A stretch of 37,367 nt of DNA from Saccharopolyspora oryzae (GCF_027853915.1 NZ_JAQGLA010000074.1:1-37367); one strand, 5' to 3'. Shown: positions 22,196-30,192, numbered from the stretch's first letter. The notes: generated from the sequence alone by a model not told the origin. A program made the numbers and translations.

Positions 22196-23651
22196 GCCCG
22201 CACCGACCCGGTCGCTGCCCAAGCTCCCCACCCGCCGCGGCACCCGCGTCCCGGCGCGCGCGCAGATCATGGGCTGGATGCTGCTGGTGCTGGTCGTGGT
22301 GCTGCTGGCGGTGATCCTGATCGTCCGCTCGTTCCTGCACAACGACGTCGACGACCAGGCCTCGGCTTCGCTGGAGCAGGAGGCGCACGAGTTCGCCACG
22401 TTCGCCGCCACCGGTCGCGACCCGCGCACCGGGCAGCTGATCAGCACCCCCGACGTGCTGTTCGACTCCTACCTGCGGCGCCAGTACCCGGACCACGACG
22501 AGGCGCTGATCGGCGTGTGGCGGGCGCCCACCGGTCTGCGCACGCTCGCCCAGGAGCAGGACGACGAGATCGAGCGGTTCGCCGAGGATCCGGCGATGGT
22601 GCAGCGGATCGTCGACGCGCCGGGCAACTACGGCGAGCAGGACACCCCGCTGGGGCGGATGCACTGGGTGAAGGTGCAGGCCGAGTCCGAGCACGGCGAT
22701 CCGGCGTGGTTCATCGTCCAGCGCTACACCGACGGGGCGATGGCCGAAGCGGACCGGACCGTGCAGCTGCTGCTGCTGGTCAGCGGGATCGGCGTGGCGC
22801 TCGCGGCGCTGTCGTCGTGGGTGATCGCCGGGCTCATCCTGGCGCCGGTGCGGGCCGTGCGGCAGACCGCGGCCGAGATCACCGAGCACGACCTGACCAG
22901 GCGCATCCCGGTCGAGGGCCGGGACGACATCGCGGCGCTGGCCGACCAGTTCAACGCGATGCTGGACCGGCTGGAGGACGCCTTCCGCATCCAGCGCCAG
23001 TTCGTCGACGACGCCGGGCACGAGCTGCGCACCCCGATCACGATCGTGCGCGGCAACCTCGAGCTGCTCGGCGACGATCCGGCGGAGCGGGAGGAGGTGG
23101 TGCGGCTGTGCACCGACGAGCTGGACCGGATGACCCGCATCGTCAACGACCTGCTGATGCTGGCCAAGGCCGACCGGCCGGACTTCGTCACCCCCGCCCC
23201 GGTCCCGCTGGCGGAGCTGACCAGCGACATCGAGGCGAAGGTCCGATCGCTGGCGGACCGCCGCTGGATCCTCGCCGACATCGGCGAGGGCGACGTGGTG
23301 CTCGACGAGCAGCGCGTCACCCAGGCGATGGTGCAGCTCGCGCAGAACGCGGTGCAGCACACCGAGCCCGGTTCGGAGATCCGCATCGGATCGTCCCTGG
23401 TCGACGGCACCGTCTCGCTGTGGGTGGCCGATCAAGGTCCGGGCGTCGACCCGTCCGAGGTGGAGAAGATCTTCGACCGCTTCGCCCATGGCAACAGCCA
23501 AGGCAAGGGCGGCGCCGGCCTCGGCCTGGCGATCGTCAAGGCGATCGCAGACGCCCACCACGGACGAGTGCGAGTCCTGTCCGAACCAGGCCACGGCGCA
23601 ACCTTCCGCCTCGAACTACCCGCCGTTCCCCCCGAGGAGCCCAAGACATGA
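22185..23651 (+). CDS. sensor histidine kinase (HAMP-HisKA-HATPase)
   Basis: This 488-residue membrane kinase has TM1 at about 29-48, an extracytoplasmic sensor at about 50-190 and TM2 at about 193-219. A HAMP domain follows (about 218-270: PVRAVRQTAAEITEHDL), then HisKA with the phosphorylated His279 in VDDAGHELRTPITIV. The HATPase domain has LAQNAVQHTEPGS (N box), VADQGPGVD (G1) and GGAGLGLAIVKAI (G2). I chose ATG 22185 among several ATG codons in an ATGACG repeat; 22158 is the longest possibility. The cognate regulator follows 126 bases downstream. The signal is unknown; the small acidic protein upstream may take part. Confidence 0.92.
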   Translation: MTTEPAPTRSLPKLPTRRGTRVPARAQIMGWMLLVLVVVLLAVILIVRSFLHNDVDDQASASLEQEAHEFATFAATGRDPRTGQLISTPDVLFDSYLRRQYPDHDEALIGVWRAPTGLRTLAQEQDDEIERFAEDPAMVQRIVDAPGNYGEQDTPLGRMHWVKVQAESEHGDPAWFIVQRYTDGAMAEADRTVQLLLLVSGIGVALAALSSWVIAGLILAPVRAVRQTAAEITEHDLTRRIPVEGRDDIAALADQFNAMLDRLEDAFRIQRQFVDDAGHELRTPITIVRGNLELLGDDPAEREEVVRLCTDELDRMTRIVNDLLMLAKADRPDFVTPAPVPLAELTSDIEAKVRSLADRRWILADIGEGDVVLDEQRVTQAMVQLAQNAVQHTEPGSEIRIGSSLVDGTVSLWVADQGPGVDPSEVEKIFDRFAHGNSQGKGGAGLGLAIVKAIADAHHGRVRVLSEPGHGATFRLELPAVPPEEPKT

Positions 23652-23777
23652 GTCCCCGGCCCTCCCCAACCGCACCTCAGGGGACCGTGACGCAAACCAG
23701 CCACAAGAAACCACGAAACCGCAAGATCACTCCAAAACGCGACCACCACTGTGAATCGCGGAGAGGCGGGACTGACC

Positions 23778-24437
23778 TTGAAGATCCTGATCGTCGAGGA
23801 CGAGGAGCGGATCGCCGCGTTCATCGAGAAGGGGCTGCGCGCCAACGGTTTCACCACCACCGTCGTCGGCGACGGCGACACCGCGCAGGACTACCTGCTC
23901 ACCGGCGATTTCGACCTGGTCGTGCTGGACCTGGGGTTGCCGGGCAAGGACGGGTTCTCGGTGCTGCGGGCGGTGCGCGCCCAGCACGTGACGGTGCCGG
24001 TGATCATCCTGACCGCGCGGGACACGGTGCACGACACGGTGGCCGGGTTGGAGGGCGGCGCGGACGACTACATGACCAAGCCGTTCCGGTTCGAGGAGCT
24101 GCTGGCGCGGGTGCGGCTGCGGTTGCGTCCGGTGGACCGGGTTCCGGAGGTCACGGTGCTGCGCGACGGTGAGCTGTCGTTGGACCTGCGCACCCGGCGG
24201 GCCCAGGTGCCGGGGGGCACGGTGGACCTGACGGCGCGGGAGTTCGCGATGCTCGAGCTGTTCCTGCGGCACTCGGGCCAGGTGCTCAGCCGCGAGCAGA
24301 TCCTGTCCCACGTGTGGGGCTACGACTTCGACCCGGGTTCCAACGTCGTCGACGTCTACGTGCGCGCCCTGCGCCGCAAGATCGGTTCGGAGCGCATCAG
24401 CACGGTGCGCGGCATGGGCTACCGCCTCGGCACCTGA
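23778..24437 (+). CDS. OmpR/PhoB-type response regulator
   Basis: This protein of about 219 residues has a receiver domain (1-115) with phospho-acceptor Asp51 in VVLDLGLPGKDG, acidic EDEE near residue 8, and Lys in YMTKPFRFEELL. A winged-helix domain (about 130-219) carries VDLTAREFAMLELFL and SNVVDVYVRALRRKIG. The start is ambiguous. TTG 23778 gives the canonical LKILIVEDEE and has GGAGAGG/GGGAC upstream. GTG 23751 adds nine residues and has no ribosome site. It pairs with the kinase just upstream and probably regulates its own operon. A terminator follows. Confidence 0.93.
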   Translation: MKILIVEDEERIAAFIEKGLRANGFTTTVVGDGDTAQDYLLTGDFDLVVLDLGLPGKDGFSVLRAVRAQHVTVPVIILTARDTVHDTVAGLEGGADDYMTKPFRFEELLARVRLRLRPVDRVPEVTVLRDGELSLDLRTRRAQVPGGTVDLTAREFAMLELFLRHSGQVLSREQILSHVWGYDFDPGSNVVDVYVRALRRKIGSERISTVRGMGYRLGT

Positions 24438-24468
24438 CCAGGAATCGCTCCGTTTCCGCTGGTCAAGT

Positions 24469-24514
24469 CCCGTGAGTACTTTGGGTGGCTATAGCAACCC
24501 AAAGTGCTCACGGG
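24469..24514. terminator. bidirectional terminator hairpin of the GTGAG-CTTT type
   Basis: Arms of 18 bp (24469-24486 and 24497-24514) pair with one T/G position. The stem begins CCCGTGAGTACTTTGGGT and the loop contains GCTATAGC. It lies between convergent genes. A related stem is at 35926-35971. Confidence 0.8.
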
Positions 24515-24540
24515 TCACCACCTGCGGAAACGCGCGCCGG

Positions 24541-25656
24541 TCAGGGGGCGTAGCGGAGGATGGCGGCGGTTTCGGCTCCGGCCGGGATGTCGTCGCGGCG
24601 GACCGCCAGGACGTGGCCGCCGGTGAGCCAGACGCGGCGGGCGATCTCGTCCTGGAGGCCGTAGGAGGACGCCCCGGTCGGCTCGAACTCGATCGCGCCG
24701 GCTTCGTCGATGACGCCCGGCGTCGTGCTGTCGATGTCCACGAACACCGTGTCCACCGCGCCCATCGTCGCGTACTTGGCCACGCCGGCGACGTCGGTGA
24801 CCGTCCGCCCCTGCCCCGTGCGCAGGTCGAACAGCCGGTGCAGCTCGCGCAGCCGGTCCGCGTGCAGGTCGTCGAGGACGCCGCGGGCCGCCGAAGCCAG
24901 CTCTCGGTCGGTGCTCTCCTCCGGGTTGCCGGTCAGCCCGACCGGGGCCAGCTCGGGGGCGCCGCTGACCGACCGGAAGATGCTCTGCAGCGGTTCGGTG
25001 GCGGCCAGGATCAGCGGCACGTCGCCGCGCAGGACCGGGCGCAGTGCGCGGTCGACCGCGCGGGCGAATTGGCGGATCCGCACCTTCTTCCCCTCGTCGG
25101 CCTGCAACCGGCGGATCGGCGAGCGGTCGGCCGGGAACGCCCGCCCCACCGCGCTGTCGATGTCGGTCGGCATGCCGGACACCTCGATGGCCACCGGGTC
25201 CAGTTCGGGCAGCACTTCCAGCAGCCGCACCGAGTTCTGCGCCAGCGCCAGCACCAGCGCGGTGTGCGGGAAGGTGATCGAGCGCAGCAGCGGCTTGAGG
25301 TGGAACCGGTCGGAGACCTCGGCCGCCGCGCGCAGCTGGTTGGGCAGCCGGAAGGTGGTGATCGACGTCGGCGTGGCGAAGACCGCGAGGCTGCGGGCCT
25401 GGTAGCGGAAGAACATCTCGTCGTCGGCGAGGTCGGCGAGCTGGTCGGCGAGCTCGCCCACCTCGTCCTTGTCCGCACCGCCCTCGCGGAGCTGTTCCAG
25501 CGCGCTGCTGGTCAGGTTCTTCAGCTCGACGCGCTCGGCGTCGCCGTTGGACGCCGGATCGGTCGGCAGGTACAGCGACGCGCTGTGCGGGTCGCGCGCG
25601 GTCAGCAGCGCATCGACCTGGGAACGGGTCGGGATGTCGGTGTGCAGGATCGCCAT
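24541..25656 (-). CDS. baeRF-family (release-factor-like) protein
   Basis: This 371-residue soluble protein begins MAILHTDIPTRSQVDALL, followed by SASLYLPTDP and ELKNLTSSALEQLRE. It has the three-layer outline of the bacterial archaeo-eukaryotic release-factor-like families (baeRF), which may act on ribosomes or tRNA. Characteristic stretches are FFRYQARSLAVFATP, DRFHLKPLLRSITFPHTALV, DVPLILAATEPLQSIFR and a C-terminal AVDTVFVDID / LTGGHVLAVRRDDIP. I assign it to a baeRF3/baeRF11-type group from recalled pattern, not from a search. It is divergent from the EamA exporter unit. No catalytic GGQ motif is visible, so peptidyl-tRNA hydrolysis is not supported. Confidence 0.68.
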   Translation of the reverse strand: MAILHTDIPTRSQVDALLTARDPHSASLYLPTDPASNGDAERVELKNLTSSALEQLREGGADKDEVGELADQLADLADDEMFFRYQARSLAVFATPTSITTFRLPNQLRAAAEVSDRFHLKPLLRSITFPHTALVLALAQNSVRLLEVLPELDPVAIEVSGMPTDIDSAVGRAFPADRSPIRRLQADEGKKVRIRQFARAVDRALRPVLRGDVPLILAATEPLQSIFRSVSGAPELAPVGLTGNPEESTDRELASAARGVLDDLHADRLRELHRLFDLRTGQGRTVTDVAGVAKYATMGAVDTVFVDIDSTTPGVIDEAGAIEFEPTGASSYGLQDEIARRVWLTGGHVLAVRRDDIPAGAETAAILRYAP

Positions 25657-25721
25657 CGCAGACCTCCGCGGAGCGTCGGGGTGAGGCGCCGGCGCGGCCC
25701 GGGAATGCCGTGCGGAACACG

Positions 25722-25750
25722 TTCCGGACGCCGCCGTGACCCGTTAGGGT
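25722..25750 (+). promoter_or_regulatory. promoter for a leaderless transcript
   Basis: A weak -35 (TTCCGG, 25722-25727) and a good -10 (TAGGGT, 25745-25750) are 17 bases apart. The GTG of the mini-ORF starts seven bases after the -10, where transcription should begin. The same arrangement (TAGGGT, seven bases, GTG) is found at 33503-33518. Confidence 0.55.
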
Positions 25751-25757
25751 GTACGTC

Positions 25758-25802
25758 GTGAACTCGTACTGGCGTCGCGTAACCCCGCCGCCGTCCTGCT
25801 GA
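25758..25802 (+). CDS. leaderless 14-codon leader peptide
   Basis: The mini-ORF reads MNSYWRRVTPPPSC, starting with GTG at the predicted transcription start, so it would be translated without a 5' leader. The Pro codons (CCG CCG CCG) lie in the left arm of a hairpin (25786-25795 with 25801-25811), so a ribosome paused at Trp-Arg-Arg or at the Pro-Pro-Pro run would block that stem. This resembles known actinobacterial leaderless attenuator peptides, but this sequence matches none that I recognise. It lies 163 bases upstream of the EamA exporter gene and probably controls it. Confidence 0.45.
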   Translation: MNSYWRRVTPPPSC

Positions 25803-25965
25803 CGGGCGGCGCTCCCGACGGCTGTTCGCGTTGAACCGGCCGTCGCCTCATCCAGCTGTGCAGTCCTCATTGGGTCTTGCCTGAAACAGGCGTCCGGAAA
25901 CCCTCCTGCACGCACGCGCCCCCGTTCGACTGGTCCTCGTCGGTCTTCGAACGGAAGAGTTCACC
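25803..25965 (+). promoter_or_regulatory. structured leader of the EamA exporter gene
   Basis: Hairpins can form at 25816-25822/25839-25845 (CGACGGC/GCCGTCG) and at 25922-25929/25947-25954 (CCGTTCGA/TCGAACGG). A small GCCTG-AAA-CAGGC stem lies at about 25886-25898. The last large stem runs into GGAAGAG, the ribosome site before TTG 25966, so it could control translation start. Confidence 0.45.
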
Positions 25966-26865
25966 TTGTCGGATCAACTGCTCGACGCGCCCGCGCGCGT
26001 CCGGACCTCGTTCCTGTCCGGTCCTTTCCTCGTCCTGCTGGCTTCCGCGCTGTGGGGAACCACCGGTACCGCGGCCAGCTTCGCCCCCGCTGACGCCAGT
26101 CCGCTGTCGATCGGGGCCGCCACCATGGGTTTCGGCGGCCTGCTGCTGCTCGCGATCGCGGGCCGCTCCGCGTTCGACGTGCTGCGGTCCGGGCAGCTCG
26201 GCCTGCTGGTCGTGGGCGCGCTGGCGGTGGCGGTGTACCCGCTGGCGTTCTACTCGTCGATGGCGCTGGCCGGGGTCGCCGTCGGCACCGTGGTCACGCT
26301 CGGTTCGGCGCCGGTGTTCGCCGCGATCTTGGAGCGGGTCGCGGACGGCGTCCGGCTGGACGGCCGGTGGGCGCTGTCCGCCGGACTGTCTGTGCTCGGT
26401 CTGCTGCTGATCACCGGCGGCTGGACCGGTGCCGGTGCGAGCACCGTGCTCGGCGCGCTGCTCGGTCTGCTCGGTAGCGCTTCCTACGTCGTCTACTCGT
26501 GGTCGGCGGCCCGGATGATGCGTCGCGGGCACGGGTCGCGCGCGGTGATGGGCGCGATGTTCGGCTCCGGTTCGCTGGTCCTGCTCCCGGTGCTCGCGTT
26601 CACCGGTGGGCCGCTGCTGAGCTCGCCGTCCGGGCTGGTCGTGGCGGGGTACCTGGCGGTGATCCCGATGGGGCTGGCCTACGTGCTGTTCGGTGCCGGG
26701 TTGCGCCGCACGTCCACCAGCGTGGCGACGACGTTGAGCCTGCTGGAGCCGGTGGTCGCCGCCGTCCTGGGCGTTCTCGTAGTCGGTGAGCGGTTGGGAG
26801 CCGGTGCGTGGTGCGGCATCGGGCTGATCGGCATCGGTTTGGTGCTGGTCAGCACGCGTCGCTGA
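25966..26865 (+). CDS. EamA/DMT-family transporter
   Basis: This 299-residue protein has ten predicted membrane helices in two EamA repeats (about 17-140 and 160-297). It shows LLASALWGTTGTAASF at helix 1 and STSVATTLSLLEPVVAAVLG in the second repeat, the family's most conserved segment. Members export amino acids or other small metabolites. The start TTG 25966 has GGAAGAG upstream; no ATG is usable. The long, structured leader with a mini-ORF suggests regulation by translation of that peptide. The substrate is unknown, but leader codons for Trp, Arg and Pro are a clue to test. Confidence 0.87.
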   Translation: MSDQLLDAPARVRTSFLSGPFLVLLASALWGTTGTAASFAPADASPLSIGAATMGFGGLLLLAIAGRSAFDVLRSGQLGLLVVGALAVAVYPLAFYSSMALAGVAVGTVVTLGSAPVFAAILERVADGVRLDGRWALSAGLSVLGLLLITGGWTGAGASTVLGALLGLLGSASYVVYSWSAARMMRRGHGSRAVMGAMFGSGSLVLLPVLAFTGGPLLSSPSGLVVAGYLAVIPMGLAYVLFGAGLRRTSTSVATTLSLLEPVVAAVLGVLVVGERLGAGAWCGIGLIGIGLVLVSTRR

Positions 26866-26873
26866 GACCTGTG

Positions 26874-26972
26874 CACAGCTGTGGATAACTTTGCGCCGCA
26901 GCGCCCGCAGATGCCGGTGTTTTCCCTGGTCACACCCCTGTGGACAAAGTTGTCCACAGGGGTGTGGAAAAC
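26874..26972. promoter_or_regulatory. DnaA-box cluster within a long palindrome
   Basis: Three consensus boxes lie in the gap between the EamA and SLC13 genes: TGTGGATAA at 26880-26888, TGTGGACAA at 26939-26947 and TTGTCCACA at 26950-26958. The last two form the centre of a perfect inverted repeat with 17-bp arms (26931-26947 and 26950-26966). CACAGCTGTG at 26874-26883 overlaps the first. The hairpin could also terminate the EamA transcript. No dnaA or dnaN is nearby, so this is not the origin. Confidence 0.65.
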
Positions 26973-27036
26973 TACCCGGAGAAGATGAACACGCCTTCAT
27001 GAGCGGTTCACGCACGTCTCAGCGGGACGTTCGATC

Positions 27037-28551
27037 GTGGACACCATGAACGGCGACCAGGACACCGAGCGGGTCCGCACCGACTACGCCACGAGTCCGG
27101 TGCGCACCACCCGCGAGATGTCCGAACCGCACCGCGAGCGCGGTTGGGCCATCGCGATCACCGCGGGCGCGCTGCTCCTGTTCGGGGTGGCGGCGGCGCT
27201 CACCGCACCGGACACCACCGAGCCCGGGGAGCTGGGCCGGACCGGGCTGATCACCGTCCTGGTGTTCGTCGCGGCGGTGCTCGGCTGGACGAGCAACCGC
27301 CTGGACGACACCTTCGTCGCACTCGCGGCGGCTGCCGCGCTGGTCGTGCTGGGTGCGCTGGACGCGGAGCAGCTGTTCGCGTCGCTCGGCGACGACCAGA
27401 TCTGGTTGCTGGTGGCGGCGTTCGTGCTGGCCGCCGGGATCAACCGCACCGGGCTGCCCGCGCGGCTGGCCGTCGCGCTGGTCGGTCAGGCCCGGTCGGC
27501 CCGCGGCCTGTTCCACCTGATCACGCTCGGCCTGCTGGCCACAGCTCTGCTGGTGCCCAGCACCAGCGGTCGCGCGGCGCTGGTGGTGCCCTTCTACTGC
27601 GCACTGGCCGGCGCGTTCGCGGCACGGCCTCGGCTGGTGCGGGCGCTGGCCCTGCTGTTCCCGGCGGTGGTGCTGCTGTCGGCGGTCGCGACGCTGGTCG
27701 GAGCCGGTGCGCACCTGATCACCAGCCAGATCTTGGACGCCGCGATCGGCTCCGGAATCGGGTTCGGGCAGTGGCTGCTGTGGGGGCTGCCGTTCGCCGC
27801 GGTCAGCTCGCACCTGGCCGCCGAGCTGGTGCTGGTGCTGTTCACGACCCGCGCGGACCGCCGCGAGCAGCTGCGGATCGACGCCGCTGACCTGCGGGAG
27901 AAGCTGGACGTGCCGGTGCAGGTGCAGCGCGCCGAGATCCGGGCCATCGCCGTGCTCGGTTCCGTGGTGATGCTCTGGAGCACCGAGGCGCTGCACGGCC
28001 TGTCCCCTGCGCTGATCGCGCTGGGCGGCGCGCTGCTGATCACCTCGCCGCGCTTCGGCACCGTGCGGATCGGCGCGGCCATCGGCGAAATCCCCTGGTC
28101 GCTGCTGCTGTTCATGGCCGCGACCGCCGCCCTCGGCTCCGCCCTGACCTCGTCCGGCGCCGCTAGCTGGATCGCCTCGGAGGTCCTCTCCGGCGACGAC
28201 GCGCTGACCCTGCTGATCGCGGTCGTCGCGCTCAGCACCGCCGCGCACCTGCTGGTGCAGTCGCGTTCCGCGCGGTCCTCGGTGCTCATCCCGCTGGTGG
28301 TGCCCGCCGCGATCGCCGTCGGCGCGAACCCGGTCGCGCTGGCGTTCGCCTCAACCGCCGCGGCCGGTTTCTGCCACACCCTGCCGTCCTCGGCCAAGCC
28401 GGTGGCCATGTTCGCCCGGCTCGACCAGGTCCCCACCTACGAGCCGCGCGACCTGCGCAAGCTCTCCGCGCTGCTCGGTCCCGCGCTCGCCGCTCTCGTC
28501 GTCCTGTTCGCCCTGTTCGGCTGGCCGCTGCTCGGCCTGCCGCTCGTCTGA
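27037..28551 (+). CDS. SLC13/DASS-type anion permease
   Basis: This 504-residue transporter has about 12-13 membrane segments, arranged as two inverted halves with hairpin-like regions. These include VPSTSGRAALVVPF in the first half and LVQSRSARSSVLIPLVVPAAIAVG and FCHTLPSSAKPVAMF in the second. It resembles SLC13 and related ArsB/NhaD-fold carriers for di- or monocarboxylates or sulfate. A 60-residue hydrophilic loop near the middle (RADRREQLRIDAADLREK) is probably cytoplasmic. It starts at GTG 27037; ATG 27046 is also possible. The glycerate kinase gene follows 24 bases after its stop, implying import of glycerate or a precursor, which is inference. Confidence 0.8.
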   Translation: MDTMNGDQDTERVRTDYATSPVRTTREMSEPHRERGWAIAITAGALLLFGVAAALTAPDTTEPGELGRTGLITVLVFVAAVLGWTSNRLDDTFVALAAAAALVVLGALDAEQLFASLGDDQIWLLVAAFVLAAGINRTGLPARLAVALVGQARSARGLFHLITLGLLATALLVPSTSGRAALVVPFYCALAGAFAARPRLVRALALLFPAVVLLSAVATLVGAGAHLITSQILDAAIGSGIGFGQWLLWGLPFAAVSSHLAAELVLVLFTTRADRREQLRIDAADLREKLDVPVQVQRAEIRAIAVLGSVVMLWSTEALHGLSPALIALGGALLITSPRFGTVRIGAAIGEIPWSLLLFMAATAALGSALTSSGAASWIASEVLSGDDALTLLIAVVALSTAAHLLVQSRSARSSVLIPLVVPAAIAVGANPVALAFASTAAAGFCHTLPSSAKPVAMFARLDQVPTYEPRDLRKLSALLGPALAALVVLFALFGWPLLGLPLV

Positions 28552-28575
28552 CCGTCCACAGTGGAGGAGATTGTC

Positions 28576-29724
28576 ATGCTGCGCTTCGCCGTCGCCCCGA
28601 GCGGTTTCAAGGAGTGCCTGGCCGCCGACGCGGTCGCCGCCGGCATCCGCACCGGCATCCGCCGGGTGGTCCCGGGCGCGATCGTCGACACCATCCCGCT
28701 GATCGACGGCGGCGAGGGGTCGGCGAGCCTGCTGGCCCGGTCCACCGGCGGCGAGCTGGTGCCGGTCACCGTCACCGGGCCGGTCGGTGCACCGGTGACG
28801 GCGCACTACGCGCTGCTCGACGAGCGCACCGCGTTCGTGGAAATGGCTGCTGCCGCGGGGCTTTCGCTGGTGCCGTCGGATCAGCGCGACCCCGGCGCCA
28901 CGACCAGCCGCGGTGTCGGCGAGCTGATCGCCGCTGCGCTGGACGCCGGCGTGGAGAAGATCATCGTCGGCTGCGGCGACTCCGGCACCTGCGACGGCGG
29001 ATCGGGTGCGCTGCAGGCCCTGGGCGCGCGGGTGCTCGACGTCGACGGGGCGGAGATCGGCGGCGGTGGCGCTGAACTGCTGCGCGCCCGGCGGATCGAC
29101 GTCGGCGAGCTGGACCCGCGACTGTCCGAAGTGGAGTTAGTGGTCGCGGTGAACCCCGAGAACGCGCTGTGCGGGCCGAACGGCGTCGCCCGCCGCTACG
29201 GACCGCAGAAGGGAGCTTCGCCGGAGCGGGTCGAGCAGCTGGCCGCCGCCATGCAGATCTGGGCCGACCTGCTGCGCAAGCACAGCGGGATCCACTGCGC
29301 CGAACTGCCCGGCGGCGGTGCCTCGGGCGGCCTGGCGGCGGGTCTGGCCGGTGTGCTCGGCGCGCAGCTGCAGTCCCGGTTCGACGTGTTCCTCGAGAGC
29401 GCGGACCTCGACCGCCGGTTGCGCGAAGCGGACCTGGTGATCACCGCCGAAGGTGCCATCGACGCGTCCACCGCGCTGGGCAAGATCCCGACCGAGGTGG
29501 CCCGACGCGCGAAGCTGCACAGCCGTCCGGTGATCGCCCTGTGCGGCACCATCGGCCCCGGCGCGGACACCAGCTACGACCACGGGATCGACGCCATCAC
29601 CGGCATCCTGACCGGCCCGGTGGACCTCGCGGACGCGATCACCCGAGCCCCGGACCTCATCGCCGACGCCACGGCCCGAACCCTCCGGATGCTCCTCCTC
29701 GGCACCACCCTCCGAGCAGCCTGA
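28576..29724 (+). CDS. glycerate kinase (GarK/GlxK family)
   Basis: This 382-residue enzyme phosphorylates D-glycerate, normally to 2-phosphoglycerate in this family. It begins APSGFKECLAAD, the family opening motif. It shows IDGGEGSASLL, ALCGPNGVARRYGPQKGAS, LPGGGASGGLAAGLAGVLGA and TAEGAIDASTALGKIP in the usual order. The nucleotide-site motif reads GCGDSGTCDGG instead of the more common GIGGSATNDGG type, a variant found in actinomycetes as far as I recall. ATG 28576 is chosen because GGAGGA lies eight bases upstream. It is co-transcribed with the SLC13 permease. Confidence 0.92.
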   Translation: MLRFAVAPSGFKECLAADAVAAGIRTGIRRVVPGAIVDTIPLIDGGEGSASLLARSTGGELVPVTVTGPVGAPVTAHYALLDERTAFVEMAAAAGLSLVPSDQRDPGATTSRGVGELIAAALDAGVEKIIVGCGDSGTCDGGSGALQALGARVLDVDGAEIGGGGAELLRARRIDVGELDPRLSEVELVVAVNPENALCGPNGVARRYGPQKGASPERVEQLAAAMQIWADLLRKHSGIHCAELPGGGASGGLAAGLAGVLGAQLQSRFDVFLESADLDRRLREADLVITAEGAIDASTALGKIPTEVARRAKLHSRPVIALCGTIGPGADTSYDHGIDAITGILTGPVDLADAITRAPDLIADATARTLRMLLLGTTLRAA

Positions 29725-29781
29725 CACTCCACAAAGGACCAATCCCCCGGCGCGTCATGCGCGCCCGACACACCGGAGGTA

Positions 29782-29827
29782 CGCAAATTCAATGGAAATC
29801 GGACCTCCAATTTCCATTGAATTTGCG
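29782..29827. repeat. type B hairpin element, copy 2
   Basis: A perfect inverted repeat with 18-bp arms (29782-29799 and 29810-29827) begins CGCAAATTCAATGGAAAT. The two TTCAATGGAA-type half-elements have centres 24 bp apart, as in the other two copies. It lies 57 bases after the glycerate kinase stop codon and may terminate that transcript. Confidence 0.88.
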
Positions 29828-29878
29828 GAAGTCACCCCCAGGAACCGGATCCACGTTAGCCCGGCAGGGGGACGGGGA

Positions 29879-29936
29879 ACCGCAGTTTCAATTGAAACTG
29901 CGGTCACCCCTGCCTGCGATCTGCAGTTTCGATGAA
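29879..29936. repeat. paired-palindrome element (type A), copy 4 (second half decayed)
   Basis: The first palindrome is perfect over 26 bp (29879-29904). The second starts at 29924 with CAGTTTCGATGAA and breaks off after its centre. The start-to-start distance is still 41 bp. The reversed spacer matches copies 3 and 5 at 16 of 23 positions each. Confidence 0.8.
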
Positions 29937-29999
29937 CCTTTTTCATCCTGCCCAGACTGTGACCGTGAGGCACGTCCGGCACCGGGCGGTGAGGGTCGC

Positions 30000-30143
30000 A
30001 TGCGCCGCCAGGCGCATAACCCACCCTCGCAGCTTGCACCGCCGCGGGTTCTCAGCGTTCGCCTGGCGAGGACGGCCCGACTGCCGTGTATTGGCATACA
30101 TCAAGTCGGGCACCCGCAGACCAGGCGGGCGCTGAGGTTCCGC
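30000..30143 (-). repeat. 140-bp structured intergenic repeat, copy 2 (inverted)
   Basis: This is the reverse complement of 1-143, with over 90% identity. All helices in the first 93 positions are unchanged; the three substitutions there (element positions 24, 27 and 42) are unpaired. The terminal hairpin keeps TATGCGCC with a changed loop and one U-G-type pair. It lies between convergent genes, 64 bases right of a type A repeat. Confidence 0.82.
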
Positions 30144-30192
30144 TACCCGCACCACCACGCAAAACGAGCCTGGAAAACCCTCAATTCTGCGG

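Noticed and set aside
26874..26972. Replication origin
   Set aside because: DnaA boxes are present but there is no dnaA, dnaN, AT-rich unwinding region or large box array.
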